The translations under genes and the position numbers were made by a program. Positions 9,060 to 20,294 of a DNA stretch of 64,000 nucleotides are shown here, in pieces. Origin of the DNA: Begonia masoniana (taxonomy: Eukaryota > Streptophyta > Magnoliopsida > Cucurbitales > Begoniaceae); NCBI GenBank assembly GCA_022432975.1, contig CM039512.1, positions 5,548,257 to 5,612,256 on the forward strand. The letters run 5' to 3'. Position 1 is the stretch's first letter; every line of letters starts with the position of its first letter. Below the pieces are notes generated by a model. It was not told the DNA's origin and did no database searches. It was given only the letters and a program-made list of their open reading frames with translations.

Positions 9060-11244
9060 ATGAGGTTTAAGAACAGTTGATTTTCCATAATGAATACTCG
9101 TATGATTATCTTCTGATAGATAATGTTTTATGTTAAAATAAGGATGAATATTGGTGAAATTAAGGAATCTTAAAGATTATCATTCACCAAAATAAATTGA
9201 TGATGTTTACTGGCATAGAGAAAGTTTCATGCCTATTGAATTTGATTTCTGTATTATGATTGATTTGTTAGTCACCAAAGTGGCCGAATTATAAAGTTTT
9301 TACAGATATCAAATTTGCTGAAGTCAATTACTCATGTTGTATGTAATGCTCAATAATGAAATGACATGATGGAAATTATGATTTTAACATGAGTATATTG
9401 ATTTTCATGATTATAAAATATGATGAATTGCCAAAAGGTGGATTAGTTATTTTATAATTGTGAATATAATTGTGGCTGATTGATATGCTTTGGTTGGACG
9501 TGTTTAGTTTATCCAAAGATAACAAACATGTCTATATCAAGTATGTTAATTACCAATTATGTGAATTAAAGTTGAGCATTAATTATATTTATGATTATAT
9601 ATTGTTGTTTCACCCAAAGGAGAACTGCAATATATATTGATGATGATTGTTTGATTGCATTATGACTCAAAGCATGAAAGATTGAAAGTTTGAGCATGTT
9701 TTGTATTTGCAGCATCTATTCTTGTTGCTCTTCATTCGCAAGCTACGTCTGTTGTTAAGTTTACTGGTCTGAATTTCTCTGAATGGTGTGAACAAGTTCA
9801 GTTTCACCTTGGTGTTCTGGATCTTGATTTGGCACTCCTAAGTGAGAAACCAGCTGCTATTACTGCTTCTAGTAGCGATGACCAGAAATCTTCCTATAAC
9901 GCTTGGGAAAGATCAAACAGACTAAGCTTAATGTTTATGCGAATGACTGTAGCAAATGACATCAAGTCCACATTTCCTAAAACTGAAAGTGCAAAGGAAT
10001 TTATGAAATTTGTGGAAGAATGTTCTCAGTCAGAATCAACTGATAAATCACTTGCTGGGACACTGATGGGTACTTTAACCACCATGAAGTTTGATGGTTC
10101 TCATACCATGCATGAACATGTTGTCGAAATGACTAACATGGCAGCAAGATTAAAGTCCATGGGAATAGAAGTGAATGAGAACTTCCTAGTGACATTTATT
10201 CTGAACTCCTTGCCTCCTCAATATGACTCATTTCATATGAGCTATAATACTATGAGGAATAAATGGAATGTGCATGAATTGCAAAGTAAGCTCATTCAGG
10301 AAGAAGCAAGGCTTAAGAAACCAGGATCTCAAGTTGTCGATCTCAAGTTGTCAATCTCATGAATTATGAAGGAGCTGGTAAGAAACCAGGAAAGAAAACT
10401 AGAAATGGTAAGAAATGACTATTATCGGTTGCTTAGTCCTCTTTCCAAATCCACAAGAAGGAACAACGAAAGGATAAGTGTCATTTCTGCGGAAAGCAAG
10501 GACACTATCAGAAAGATTGCCTGAAACGTAAGGCATAGTTCGAAAGGAAATGTAAGTCTATTGCTTATGTATGTTTCGAATCAAATTTAACAGAAGTTCC
10601 TTGTAATACTTGGTGGATTGATTTTGGTTGTACAACTCACGTTTCTAATACAATGCAGGGATTCATTATGATCCAAACCATAAACCCAAATGACAATTTT
10701 ATTTATATGGTAATCGGGTGAAAGTTCTAGTTGAAGCTATTGAAACTTACCAACTAATGTTAGACACTGGACATCAATTAAATCTTTTTCAAACTGTTTA
10801 TGCTCTAACTGTTTCTCAAAATTTAAATTTATTATCGAAACTGGATACAGTTGGATATTCCTGTATGTTTGAGAATGAATGTTGCAGTTTGTATAAAGAT
10901 AAAGTTCTTATTGGTTCTGGTGTTCTTAATGATGGTTTGTACAAGTTAAAACTTGATAATTGTTTTGTTGAAACCCTATTAATTGAGCATTGTAATGTTG
11001 GAACGAAACGTGATTTAATGAATAAAAATTCTGCTTATTTGTGGCATAAACGATTAGGTCATATATCCAAAGAAAGAATAGAAATATTGATAAAGAATCA
11101 AATCCTTCCACATTTGGATTTTACTGATCTAAATATTTGTGTTGATTGTATTAAAGGAAAACATACAAGAAACACAATTAAGAAACCAGCCACAAGAAGC
11201 AAACAGCTCCTTGAAATTATACACACTGATATATGTGGTCCATT

Positions 11245-12122
11245 TGTGATGACCCGAATGTGCACGTATGAGTACAACTGCGGGGCAAACCTCGGGTTGT
11301 GGGGCAAACCTCGGGACCTAAGCCGAGTGTAGGCGAATCTCAGACTCGAGTATAGGCGAATCTCGGGTCATAAAATTGGGATCGTCACAATCCCACATCG
11401 CTTGGAGAAGTATGTGAAAATGAAACATATGTAAAGAGACCCTCCCAATATAGTAAGACGCGTTTTGGAACACAATTGACAACAGATCCCATAAGAACTT
11501 CAAAGTTAAAAGTGCTTCGGCGAGAGTAGTACCAGGTTGGGTGACCGACTGGGAAGTCCTCACCAAACAAAGTCGTGAGGGAAGGATATTGGGCTGCGAC
11601 CTAATCCCCATAACGGACAATATCTTGCTAGGAATTTGGGTTATTACAAATGGTATCAGAGCCTGTACCTAACCGAAAATGTGGCCAACGAGGACGTTGG
11701 GCCCCAAGGGGGGGTGATTGTGATGACCCGAATGTGCACGTATGACTACGACTGCGGGGAAAACCTCGGGTTATGGGGCAAACCTCGGGACCTAATCCAA
11801 GTGTAGGCGAATCTCAGACTCGAGTATAAGCGAATCCCGGGTCATAAAATTGGGATCGTCACAATCCCACATCGCTTGGGGAAGTATGTAAAAATGAAAC
11901 ATATGTAAAGAGACCTTCCCAATATAGTAAGACGCGTTTTGGAACACAATTGACAACAGATCCCATAAGAACTTCAAAGTTAAAAGTGCTTCGGCGAGAG
12001 TAGTACCAGGTTGGGTGACCGACTGGGAAGTCCTCGCCAAACAAAGTCGTGAGGGAAGGATATTGGGCTGCAACCCAATCCCCAGAGCGGACAATATCTT
12101 GCTGGGAATGAGGGTCGTTACA
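11245..12122 (+). mobile_element. Cassandra-type TRIM, complete, in copia integrase
   Basis: Two 404-bp LTRs (11245-11648, 11719-12122) begin tgtgatgaccc and end ttaca. The 70-bp interior carries the tRNA-iMet primer site (11651-11662) and a purine tract (ccaaggggggg, near 11704). The interior matches that of the minus-strand element at 5008-5077 closely. LTRs differ from each other at a visible number of sites, so the insertion is not recent. The host sequence gtccatt occurs just before the element and again two bases after it. Removing the element restores the copia integrase reading (CGPFDVPSFGG). Confidence 0.93.
11485..11560 (+). promoter_or_regulatory. 5S rRNA-derived pol III promoter segment in Cassandra LTR
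   Basis: It starts gatcccataagaactt and continues through agttaaaagtgcttcggcga, gtagtacc, gggtgaccgactgggaagtc, in the order of 5S rRNA box A, intermediate element and box C. The second LTR repeats it at about 11959-12034. It is not a 5S gene: the first third of 5S rRNA is absent. Confidence 0.85.
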
Positions 12123-15100
12123 AAGTCCATTTGATGTTCCATCTTTTGGTGGAGAAAGGTATTTTATCACCTTTATTGATGATTTTTCACGTTATGGTTA
12201 TATCTATCTACTGAAAGAAAAATCTCAATCAATAAATGCTCTTAAAGTGTTTATTACTGAGGTTGAAAGACAATTAGATAGAAAAGTGAAAATTATGAGA
12301 TCTGATAGAGGTGGTGAATATTATGGAAGTTATTATGAAAATGGACAACATCCAGGTCTATTTGCTAAATTCCTAGAAAGTCATGGTATTTATGCACAAT
12401 ACACAATGCCAGGAACACCAGAACAGAATGGTGTTGCAGAAAGGCGTAATCGTACTTTAATGGATATGGTTAGGAGTATGTTAAGTAATTCATCTTTACC
12501 CTTGTCATTGTGGATGTATGCATTAAAGACTGCTGTATATTTATTAAATAGGGTTCCTAGTAAAGCAGTTTCAAATACTCTATTTGAACTGTGGACAGGA
12601 AGGAAACCCAGTTTAAGACGCCTGCATGTTTGGGGTTGTCCAGCAGAAGTACGTATTTATAATCTATATGAAAGAAAACTGGATTCAAGAACAACCAGTG
12701 GCTTTTTCATTGGTTATCCAGAAAAATCAAAATGGTATATATTTTACTGTACTAGCCATAGTACAAGAATTGTTGAAACTGGAAATGCTAGGTTCATTGA
12801 AAGTGGTGAAACCAGTGGGAGTTTGGAACCACGTAAGGTGGAACTTAAAGAAGTTAGGGTGCAAGTTCCAATACCTATAACTTCTACTCATGTTGTTCCA
12901 CAAGTTGTTGATCGTATTAATGATTTACACGAACAACAACTTAATGTACAAACTCCACATAATGAGGTTATCACGAATGAACCTATAAGAGATGAATCAC
13001 TAGAAATACCATTAAGAATATCTGTAAAAGAAAGAAGATTTGCTATTTCTAATGATTATGTGGTTTATCTTCAAGAGTCCGAATGTGATTTAGGACTTGA
13101 TAATGATCCAGTTTCGTTTTCACAGGCCATAGAAAGTGAAAATTCTGATAAATGGTTAAATACCATGAAAGATGAGTTAAAATCAATAGAACATAATGAA
13201 GTTTGGGAACTCGTCGAATTGCCTGAAGGTTGTAAAAGAGTTGGGTGTAAATGGGTCTTTAAGACTAAATTAAACTCTAATGGCAATGTCGATCGAAATA
13301 AAGCCAGACTTGTTGCCAAAGGTTTTACTTAGAAAGATAGCATTGATTACAAAGAAACTTTTTCTCCAGTTTTGAAAAATGATTCTTTCAGAATTATTAT
13401 GGCAATGGTAGCTCATTATGATTTAGAGCTCCATCAAATGGATGTGAAAACTGCCTTTCTAAATGAGAATTTAGATGAGGAAGTTTATATGGACCAACAT
13501 GAAGGTTTTGTCCTTAAAGGACAAGAACACATGGTGTGTAAACTAAAGAAGTCAATATACGGACTTAAAGAAGCTTCCCGCCAATGGTATCTTAAGTTTA
13601 ACGATACCATCACCTCCTTTGGATTTAAGGAAAACATCGTTGATTGGTGTATATATCTAAAGGTCAGTGGGAGTAAGTTTATTTTTCTGATTCTGTATGT
13701 TGATGATATCTTGCTGGCCACTAATGATCTTGGTCTAATGTATGAAACCAAGAAATATCTCGATATGAACTTTGAAATGAAAAATATGGGAAAGGTATCC
13801 TTTGTGATAAGAATGGAAATATTCCGGAATCGATCACAAGGATTGTCTCAAAAAACCTATATTAATAAAGCTCTAGAGAGATTTAGAATGGAAAATTGTT
13901 CTACAAGTGTAGTTCCAATTCAAAAATGAGATAAATTTAATTTCAAACAATATCCAAAGAATGAATTGGAACGTTCACAAATGAAAGATATTCTTTATGC
14001 TTCTATTGTGGGCAGCTTAATGTATGCACAGACTTGTACCAGACCCGACATTAGTTTTGCTGTCGGTATGCTGGGACGGTATCAAAGTAATCCAGAGATA
14101 GAACATTGAAAAGCTGCAAAGAAAGCATTAAGGTATCTACAAGGAACGAAAGATCACATGCTCACTTATAGTCGATCTGATTATCTTGAAGTAATTGGAT
14201 ATTCAGATTCTGATTATGCTGAATGTGTGGATACAAGAAAATTCACATTTGGCTATTTGTTCCTTTTAACCAATGGTGCAATCTCATGGAAAAGTGTAAA
14301 GCAGTCTGTCACTGCTACATCCACTATGGAAGCTGAATTTGTGGCATGCTTTGAGGCTACAATTCAAAGTTTATGGCAGCGGAATTTTATTTCAGGACTT
14401 GAAATTGTCAACAGTATTGCCAAGCCGCTGAAAATTTATTGTGATAATTCCGCAGCAGTCTTCTTTTCTAAAAATGACAAGTATTCCAAAGGTGCTAAGC
14501 ATATTGAATTGAAATACTTGGCTGTTAAAGAAGAAGTTCAGAAACAAAGAGTATCAATAGAACACATTAGCACCAAACTTATGATTGCGGATTCGTTAAC
14601 TAAAGGATTGCCACCTAAGACATTTACTGAACATGTCGAACGAATGGACATTTCTGAAAGTTAACTTTATGTTTATGATTGTGTTCTTTATGTATGTGAT
14701 ACTCTTGAGCTCCTTAATGAAAGTTTCTGATATACACTTATGAATCCTGTTTGCTTATGTTGAATGCATCCATAATGATATTATGAACTGATGATGTTAT
14801 AAACAGGATTTGTCTTTGAGAAAGACACTAATGTGGACTGTTATGTTATTCCTGCTTAAAGATAATGTTGAGTATATAATTGATATTGTGATACATAGAA
14901 GAAACTGTGTCGATAAAATGACATACAACCGCTATGATCCATATTAATTTATATATTCAATAGTGATATAATGTTTTAATTAATATTATGATTGATTTGA
15001 TAATGTCATACGGGCCAAATGGGAGAATGCTGGGTTTTCTGATGAATGAAGTGTGAATAATAAAGAATGGACGAATGTAAGAGTCCACAGTAATCGTGAA

Positions 15101-15562
15101 CGTTTATCGATTATAGTAAAGAATGGACGAATGTAAGAGTTCACAGTAATCGTGGACGTTTATCGATTATAATAAAGAATGGACAACTGTAATCGTCCAC
15201 AGTAACCGTGGACGTTCATCGATTATAATAAAGAATGGACAACTGTAATCGTCCACAGTAACCGTGGACGTTCATCGATTACAGTAAAGAATGGACTGTC
15301 ATGACCCTTTCCCGTATCCTAGTGCATTTTTTTTTTTTACTCGTTTACTTTAACTGTACTTAAGGCGAAAATCTCTATCGAAATCGAAATCGGAATTGAA
15401 ATGAAAGTTCATTTAGTAAATCGTTTAAAACCATTATAAAACAATTAAAACTTAAAAACAAATAAAACATTTAAAACAATTAATTAATAACTAAAATCTT
15501 TTTTTTTTTTTTAATATAACACATGGCGATCAGTCGCCACAAAGTCGCCTGTTGCAGTCGCC

Positions 15563-15590
15563 ACGCTCTCTGGATTTCTCCAGAGAGCGT
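15563..15590. repeat. Hairpin in gypsy solo LTR (12-bp stem, 4-nt loop)
   Basis: acgctctctgga, loop tttc, then the exact reverse complement. A near copy with a 10-bp stem and 5-nt loop lies at 15647-15671. It occupies the place of the 26-bp palindrome at 1438-1463 in the related LTR. Confidence 0.9.
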
Positions 15591-16129
15591 CGCCTCATTT
15601 CGCCCAAAAGGCGATTACTCACCTACCAGAGGCGAGTAATCGCCAAGCTCTCTGGATTTTCTCCAGAGAGCCAAGCTTCTTCTTCTCTCTCTTTTTCTTT
15701 TCTTCACCCTTACACGCCCTGCACTTCACATACATAACTCAAAACCTTCAACACACAAAACACTGCAACTCTCACTTTTCCCACTACTTCTTCACCCAAT
15801 CTATTCATACTTCCATAAAATACACTTCAAACATGACTTTATTCAATTTCTTAAAACCAACACAATTTACTTTAAACGTAATCAAATTTTATAAAAACGA
15901 ACCGCATGGTTCCGTTTAAAAGTTTAACATATCCTTCCTATTTGAAAAAAACATCAAAACACTATAAAACCCAATACAATATCTATTCAATCTCCATACA
16001 TCCTAAAACATATCAAATCCTACAATCATCATTATCCCAACATCTCCCAAAAACTCTCAAAAACACCTAACCGTGAGTCAACCTGCCCTGCCAAAACACG
16101 CTCCGCCGCCCGAGCTCCGTCCACTGACC

Positions 16130-17118
16130 AACATACATTTAGTCCCGTGAGAAACATACATTTAGTCCCGTGAGAAACATACATTTAGTCCCGTGAGAAA
16201 CATACATTTAGTCCCGTGAGAAACATACATTTAGTCCCGTGAGAAACATACATTTAGTCCCGTGAGAAACATACATTTAGTCCCGTGAGAAACATACATT
16301 TAGTCCCGTGAGAAACATACATTTAGTCCCGTGAGAAACATACATTTAGTCCCGTGAGAAACATACATTTAGTCCCGTGAGAAACATACATTTAGTCCCG
16401 TGAGAAACATACATTTAGTCCCGTGAGAAACATACATTTAGTCCCGTGAGAAACATACATTTAGTCCCGTGAGAAACATACATTTAGTCCCGTGAGAAAC
16501 ATACATTTAGTCCCGTGAGAAACATACATTTAGTCCCGTGAGAAACATACATTTAGTCCCGTGAGAAACATACATTTAGTCCCGTGAGAAACATACATTT
16601 AGTCCCGTGAGAAACATACATTTAGTCCCGTGAGAAACATACATTTAGTCCCGTGAGAAACATACATTTAGTCCCGTGAGAAACATACATTTAGTCCCGT
16701 GAGAAACATACATTTAGTCCCGTGAGAAACATACATTTAGTCCCGTGAGAAACATACATTTAGTCCCGTGAGAAACATACATTTAGTCCCGTGAGAAACA
16801 TACATTTAGTCCCGTGAGAAACATACATTTAGTCCCGTGAGAAACATACATTTAGTCCCGTGAGAAACATACATTTAGTCCCGTGAGAAACATACATTTA
16901 GTCCCGTGAGAAACATACATTTAGTCCCGTGAGAAACATACATTTAGTCCCGTGAGAAACATACATTTAGTCCCGTGAGAAACATACATTTAGTCCCGTG
17001 AGAAACATACATTTAGTCCCGTGAGAAACATACATTTAGTCCCGTGAGAAACATACATTTAGTCCCGTGAGAAACATACATTTAGTCCCGTGAGAAACAT
17101 ACATTTAGTCCCGTGAGA
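16130..17118. repeat. Tandem array: 43 perfect copies of a 23-bp unit
   Basis: The unit begins aacatacattt and ends cccgtgaga. It repeats without a substitution for 989 bp, then gives a 12-base partial copy and a diverged form (ttacaatttagtccttgaga). It is direct, without spacers, and is not a multiple of 3, so it is not coding and not CRISPR. The related LTR at the window start lacks it. Confidence 0.95.
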
Positions 17119-19043
17119 AACATACATTTATTACAATTTAGTCCTTGAGAAACATAACAGCATTTGAAATTTTCATAATCGTTACGTTCGTCTTGACATT
17201 TCATTTAAAACAGTTCATAAATAGTTCGTATGCACTTTAAGAAAACATGATGCATGAGAAGACATACGTAGAAACATCTATCGAACGACCACTGACAATT
17301 TGCTAAGGCACTACTTAAGCTACCCGTTTTACACCAACCCCCTGTAACTACCTAATTTCATCACAACCAACATTATCAACATCGTACGACGTAGGGCCTT
17401 AATGGCCGGAAAACCTAACACTCACTTACCTGGCGTCCTAGATATGCCGAGCACCGTCCGTTGAGCTTGGGTTACCTAGGGCATTTATCAACACATCATT
17501 AATATCGACTTCCAAACATCAAATCTAAACAAATCGACGTCTCGAGCTAGGACAAATTCTTCTAAAACTCTAATTCATTTCATTATGGCATTTAATCGAG
17601 CACTTAGTGCTCACTAACTTCAAAACTTCATTAATGGTGTCCAACTACATTTCCAACAACCTACACTTAACATTAAACCTCAACCAACACCATTAATCTA
17701 CTCCAACAACCTCAATAATCACTAATACATCATCAATGAGTAATAAATAAACAACCATAACGATTTCTAACAAAACCCCTAAATATCTTCACAAACCCTA
17801 ACTCAAAATAACTCCAAAACTACAAATAAACTTGTCTAGAGTGTAGAACTTACCTAGCACGTTGTTTTGTCGAAGAAAAGGGGGAAGAAGATCGCCGGAA
17901 TCAGAGGAGTCGCCGGCGTTGAGGATTGGCGATGGAGAAGGAGCAATCGCGAGGGAGAGGGAGAGTATTCGTGAGGGAGAAGAAAAGTGAGGGAAGAGAG
18001 AGAGAGTTTAGGTTTTTAATAAAATTTTACTTAATAAATTACCTAATTGCCCTTAGTTTAAATTCCTTAACTTAAATCGTTATTTCGTCTATCTATTTGG
18101 TTTCTCCAAAATTCCCTTATTTCTCCAAATACTTCTATTTATTCTTAGGGCTCTAACGAACTTCCCGTTGGCCATTTGGACTTTATTCACTATTTCTACG
18201 AATTATAACTCTATAAATGCTTCAAATATTAAAATTCGAAACTTATAGCTCGAAATCTTTAAAATGAAATTTCCGGGTGTTACATGGACGACTGTAATCG
18301 TCCACAGTAACCGTGGACGTTTATCGATTATAGTAAAGAGTGGACGACTGTAATCGTCCACAGCAATCGTGGACGTTTATTTATTACAGTAATGGTTATA
18401 AACATCTATTGTACAATCGTCCATTAAACAATCGTCCGATTGCATTAAGTATTGCACATCGACCGATTGCATTAAGATTATGATTGATCGTCCCTTATGT
18501 TTAATGACTGTTTGGTTGACAGAAACTTAACCGATTGATCGCCTCTTTTGAGCGATCAATCGGTTATGTCTCTGTTTTATGAAAAACTCTTTTCTGGAAA
18601 AACTCCAAACTTATGAATACCGACAGTCAATTAAATATCACACTACTAAAGTCAAATATAAAACCCACACGTAAAGATAAAACCCACGTGATGTGGCCCT
18701 ATATGTTCAAATCCTATTTATTAATATTTTGTCGTACATTGATTCAATTGGTGGATATTGATCAAACTAAAGATATATATAAAAAAGAAATGGTCTTCTC
18801 TCTACCTGATGACAAGAACGTAAGTGATTTCTCCATCAAAATCACTGTTTAAGAAAACTTAAGGTGAAGAGAGAGAAACCATCTATCCTGAACGTTGTTC
18901 ATCAAAACTACATCATGGATTCAAATAAGTGTTTCTCTTTTCTTCTTTAATGATAGAGTTGTGAAAATCAATATGTTCACGTTCTTGTTGTTTCTCCTTA
19001 ATGTAAGTGAGAAACTATTATGAGAGCATGTTTATGATTAACA

Positions 19044-19136
19044 TGTGGTATCAGAGCATGAGGTTTAAAAACAGTTGATTTTCCATAATAAATACTCGTA
19101 TGATTATCTTCTGATGGATAATGTTTTATGTTAAAA
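19044..19136 (+). mobile_element. Stump of copia leader after the 3' LTR
   Basis: After the 3' LTR come tg, a second primer site (19046-19057) and about 80 bases nearly identical to 9060-9138, ending at ttaaaa. The sequence then becomes unrelated. This is the start of a second internal region, as left by recombination between elements in tandem. Confidence 0.88.
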
Positions 19137-20294
19137 CGTATACTTTGATATTAAAAGCGGTAAGTTCCTACCCCAAACAAAAAGGTAACATAAGGATAGA
19201 TTATCACAGGAGAGAAGAAGAAGAAGAAGATTAAACTTCCTCAAGTTAAGCAGGGGATTTTTCCTTACCTCTTGCTTACGGGTAGCGACTTTGAACGAAG
19301 TGGGTCTTCATACCAACTAATAGACAGCATTGAAGACAAGGGACCCAGAAGTTTTTTAACCAGAAAAACCTAAAGAAAGCAACTTTACTCTCTTTTTTTC
19401 TAGTGGATGTCATCAAATCCAGTTTTGAATCCGGTTGTTAATGTTAAATGTTACCCTTATCTTGTCTTCCTCTCATGGAGGTGAAATCGTAAAAGATTTG
19501 AGCACCGCCGTAGAAAGAAGAGGGCCCCGTTCCTCCGGCGGTGTTGCCCTTCCTAACAAGGTTATCTGTCTACTACTTCATCCACTTTCTTCAGTTTCGA
19601 AGAAAATACAGACGTAATAAGAGAACGATCTTCATTTTGTGATAATTCAGACGTATGAAGAGAAATTTAGTAAATGATTTTTTTACTAATCAAGACACAA
19701 AACTTTCACATGAAGCCAGAAGGTGAACATAGTAGGTGCAGTTTTAGGATAGGCTGCACATGCGGGACCCATCGTGACCACTGAGATGATGCCACGTCCC
19801 AATTCTATCTTTATCAGGTGTTACTTTTTTCGATAATCCAAATGAATTGAATTTCGTAGAAACTCTCTGTCTTGAATCAGACGATTCCTTAGATGTCTTG
19901 AATCGAACGATTCCGTCGATGACACAACCCGAGGTAACACATAAGCAAGAATGCAGCGTTCCTCTCAATGTATTCATCGCAATTTCTCTGAGTCGTGATA
20001 CTCTTTCGAATGAATTCTTCGATATCTCTATCTATTTTTATTACTAAATTTAATAGAATATTCCACGTTGAATTAATTTGTCCATCTCATCTATCCACGT
20101 CAGCAGGAGAAAAGATTTATCTCTTAATAAGAAACAGAATAAATCAAAATTATATTGACTGACCACTTTCATTAAGCAGAGTTAAAAATACAAAGAACCG
20201 AAAAAACAAGAAAACTGCAAGAAGAAGAAAACAAAAACTCAAAACAGATCAAAGATAGAATCACTCTGCCAAAATTTATCGATCGATCGACGGC
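19137..20294. other. Intergenic; AAE14 3' flank
   Basis: There is a (gaa)n run near 19213-19230 and otherwise unremarkable AT-rich DNA. Short ORFs here (60-77 codons) show no recognisable domain. The part just below 20295 should hold the AAE14 3' UTR. Confidence 0.6.

Larger units (their letters stand above)
8917..14664 (+). pseudogene. Copia gag-pol, spliced start, multiple lesions
   Basis: The most likely start is ATG 8917 in the LTR, spliced from donor aa|gtaagt (intron 8927-9712) to acceptor tttgcag|, giving MDSTSILVALHSQA and then an open gag frame. Gag ends early at 10362 because a 14-bp tandem duplication (10325-10338 and 10339-10352) shifts the frame. Next come a zinc knuckle (CHFCGKQGHYQKDC, about 10480), a protease whose catalytic DSG reads DFG (WWIDFGCTTH), and GAG-pre-integrase (LWHKRLGHIS). 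Integrase (FIDDFSRYGY, RSDRGGEYYG, PEQNGVAERRNR) is split by a Cassandra at 11245-12122. RT (LYVDDILLATN) and RNase H (YSDSDYAE, LTKGLPPK) follow. In-frame stops stand at 13330, 13927 and 14107. Confidence 0.88.
15297..18284 (-). mobile_element. Gypsy solo LTR (2988 bp) inside the copia 3' LTR
   Basis: It runs from tgtcatgac to gtgttaca with a perfect 5-bp target duplication TGGAC (15292-15296 and 18285-18289). In sense orientation (minus strand) it starts TGTAACACCC and ends GTCATGACA, like the LTR at 1-1819. There is no internal region, so it is the product of LTR-LTR recombination. It carries an array of 43 identical 23-bp repeats, several hairpins, and a purine-rich stretch near 17880-18010 with no recognised protein. 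Confidence 0.93.
8080..19043 (+). mobile_element. Ty1/copia element with both LTRs, carrying two nested insertions
   Basis: The 5' LTR is 8080-9045, primer site 9048-9059, gag-pol 8917-14664, polypurine tract about 15016-15027, and 3' LTR 15028-19043. Removing the Cassandra (11245-12122) and the gypsy solo LTR (15297-18284) leaves an element of about 7.1 kb. Left target flank is aaatc (8075-8079). No matching right flank exists, because a primer site and internal stump follow the 3' LTR to 19136. The ORF has several stops and frameshifts, so it is non-autonomous. Confidence 0.9.
15028..19043 (+). repeat. 3' LTR of the copia element, interrupted
   Basis: The LTR is 15028-15296 plus 18290-19043 (about 1023 bp net) and holds six 56-bp units against five in the 5' LTR. 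A gypsy solo LTR sits inside unit five. In this copy the splice donor after the gag ATG has mutated (tcaagtaag to tcaaataag), so only the 5' LTR keeps the donor. Confidence 0.9.

Noticed and set aside
11485..11560. 5S rRNA gene
   Set aside because: Only the 3' two-thirds resembles 5S rRNA, and it lies inside LTRs with primer site and purine tract, which is the Cassandra layout.
16130..17118. Array of short direct repeats, CRISPR-like at first sight
   Set aside because: Units abut with no spacers, and the setting is a plant LTR. It is a tandem repeat.
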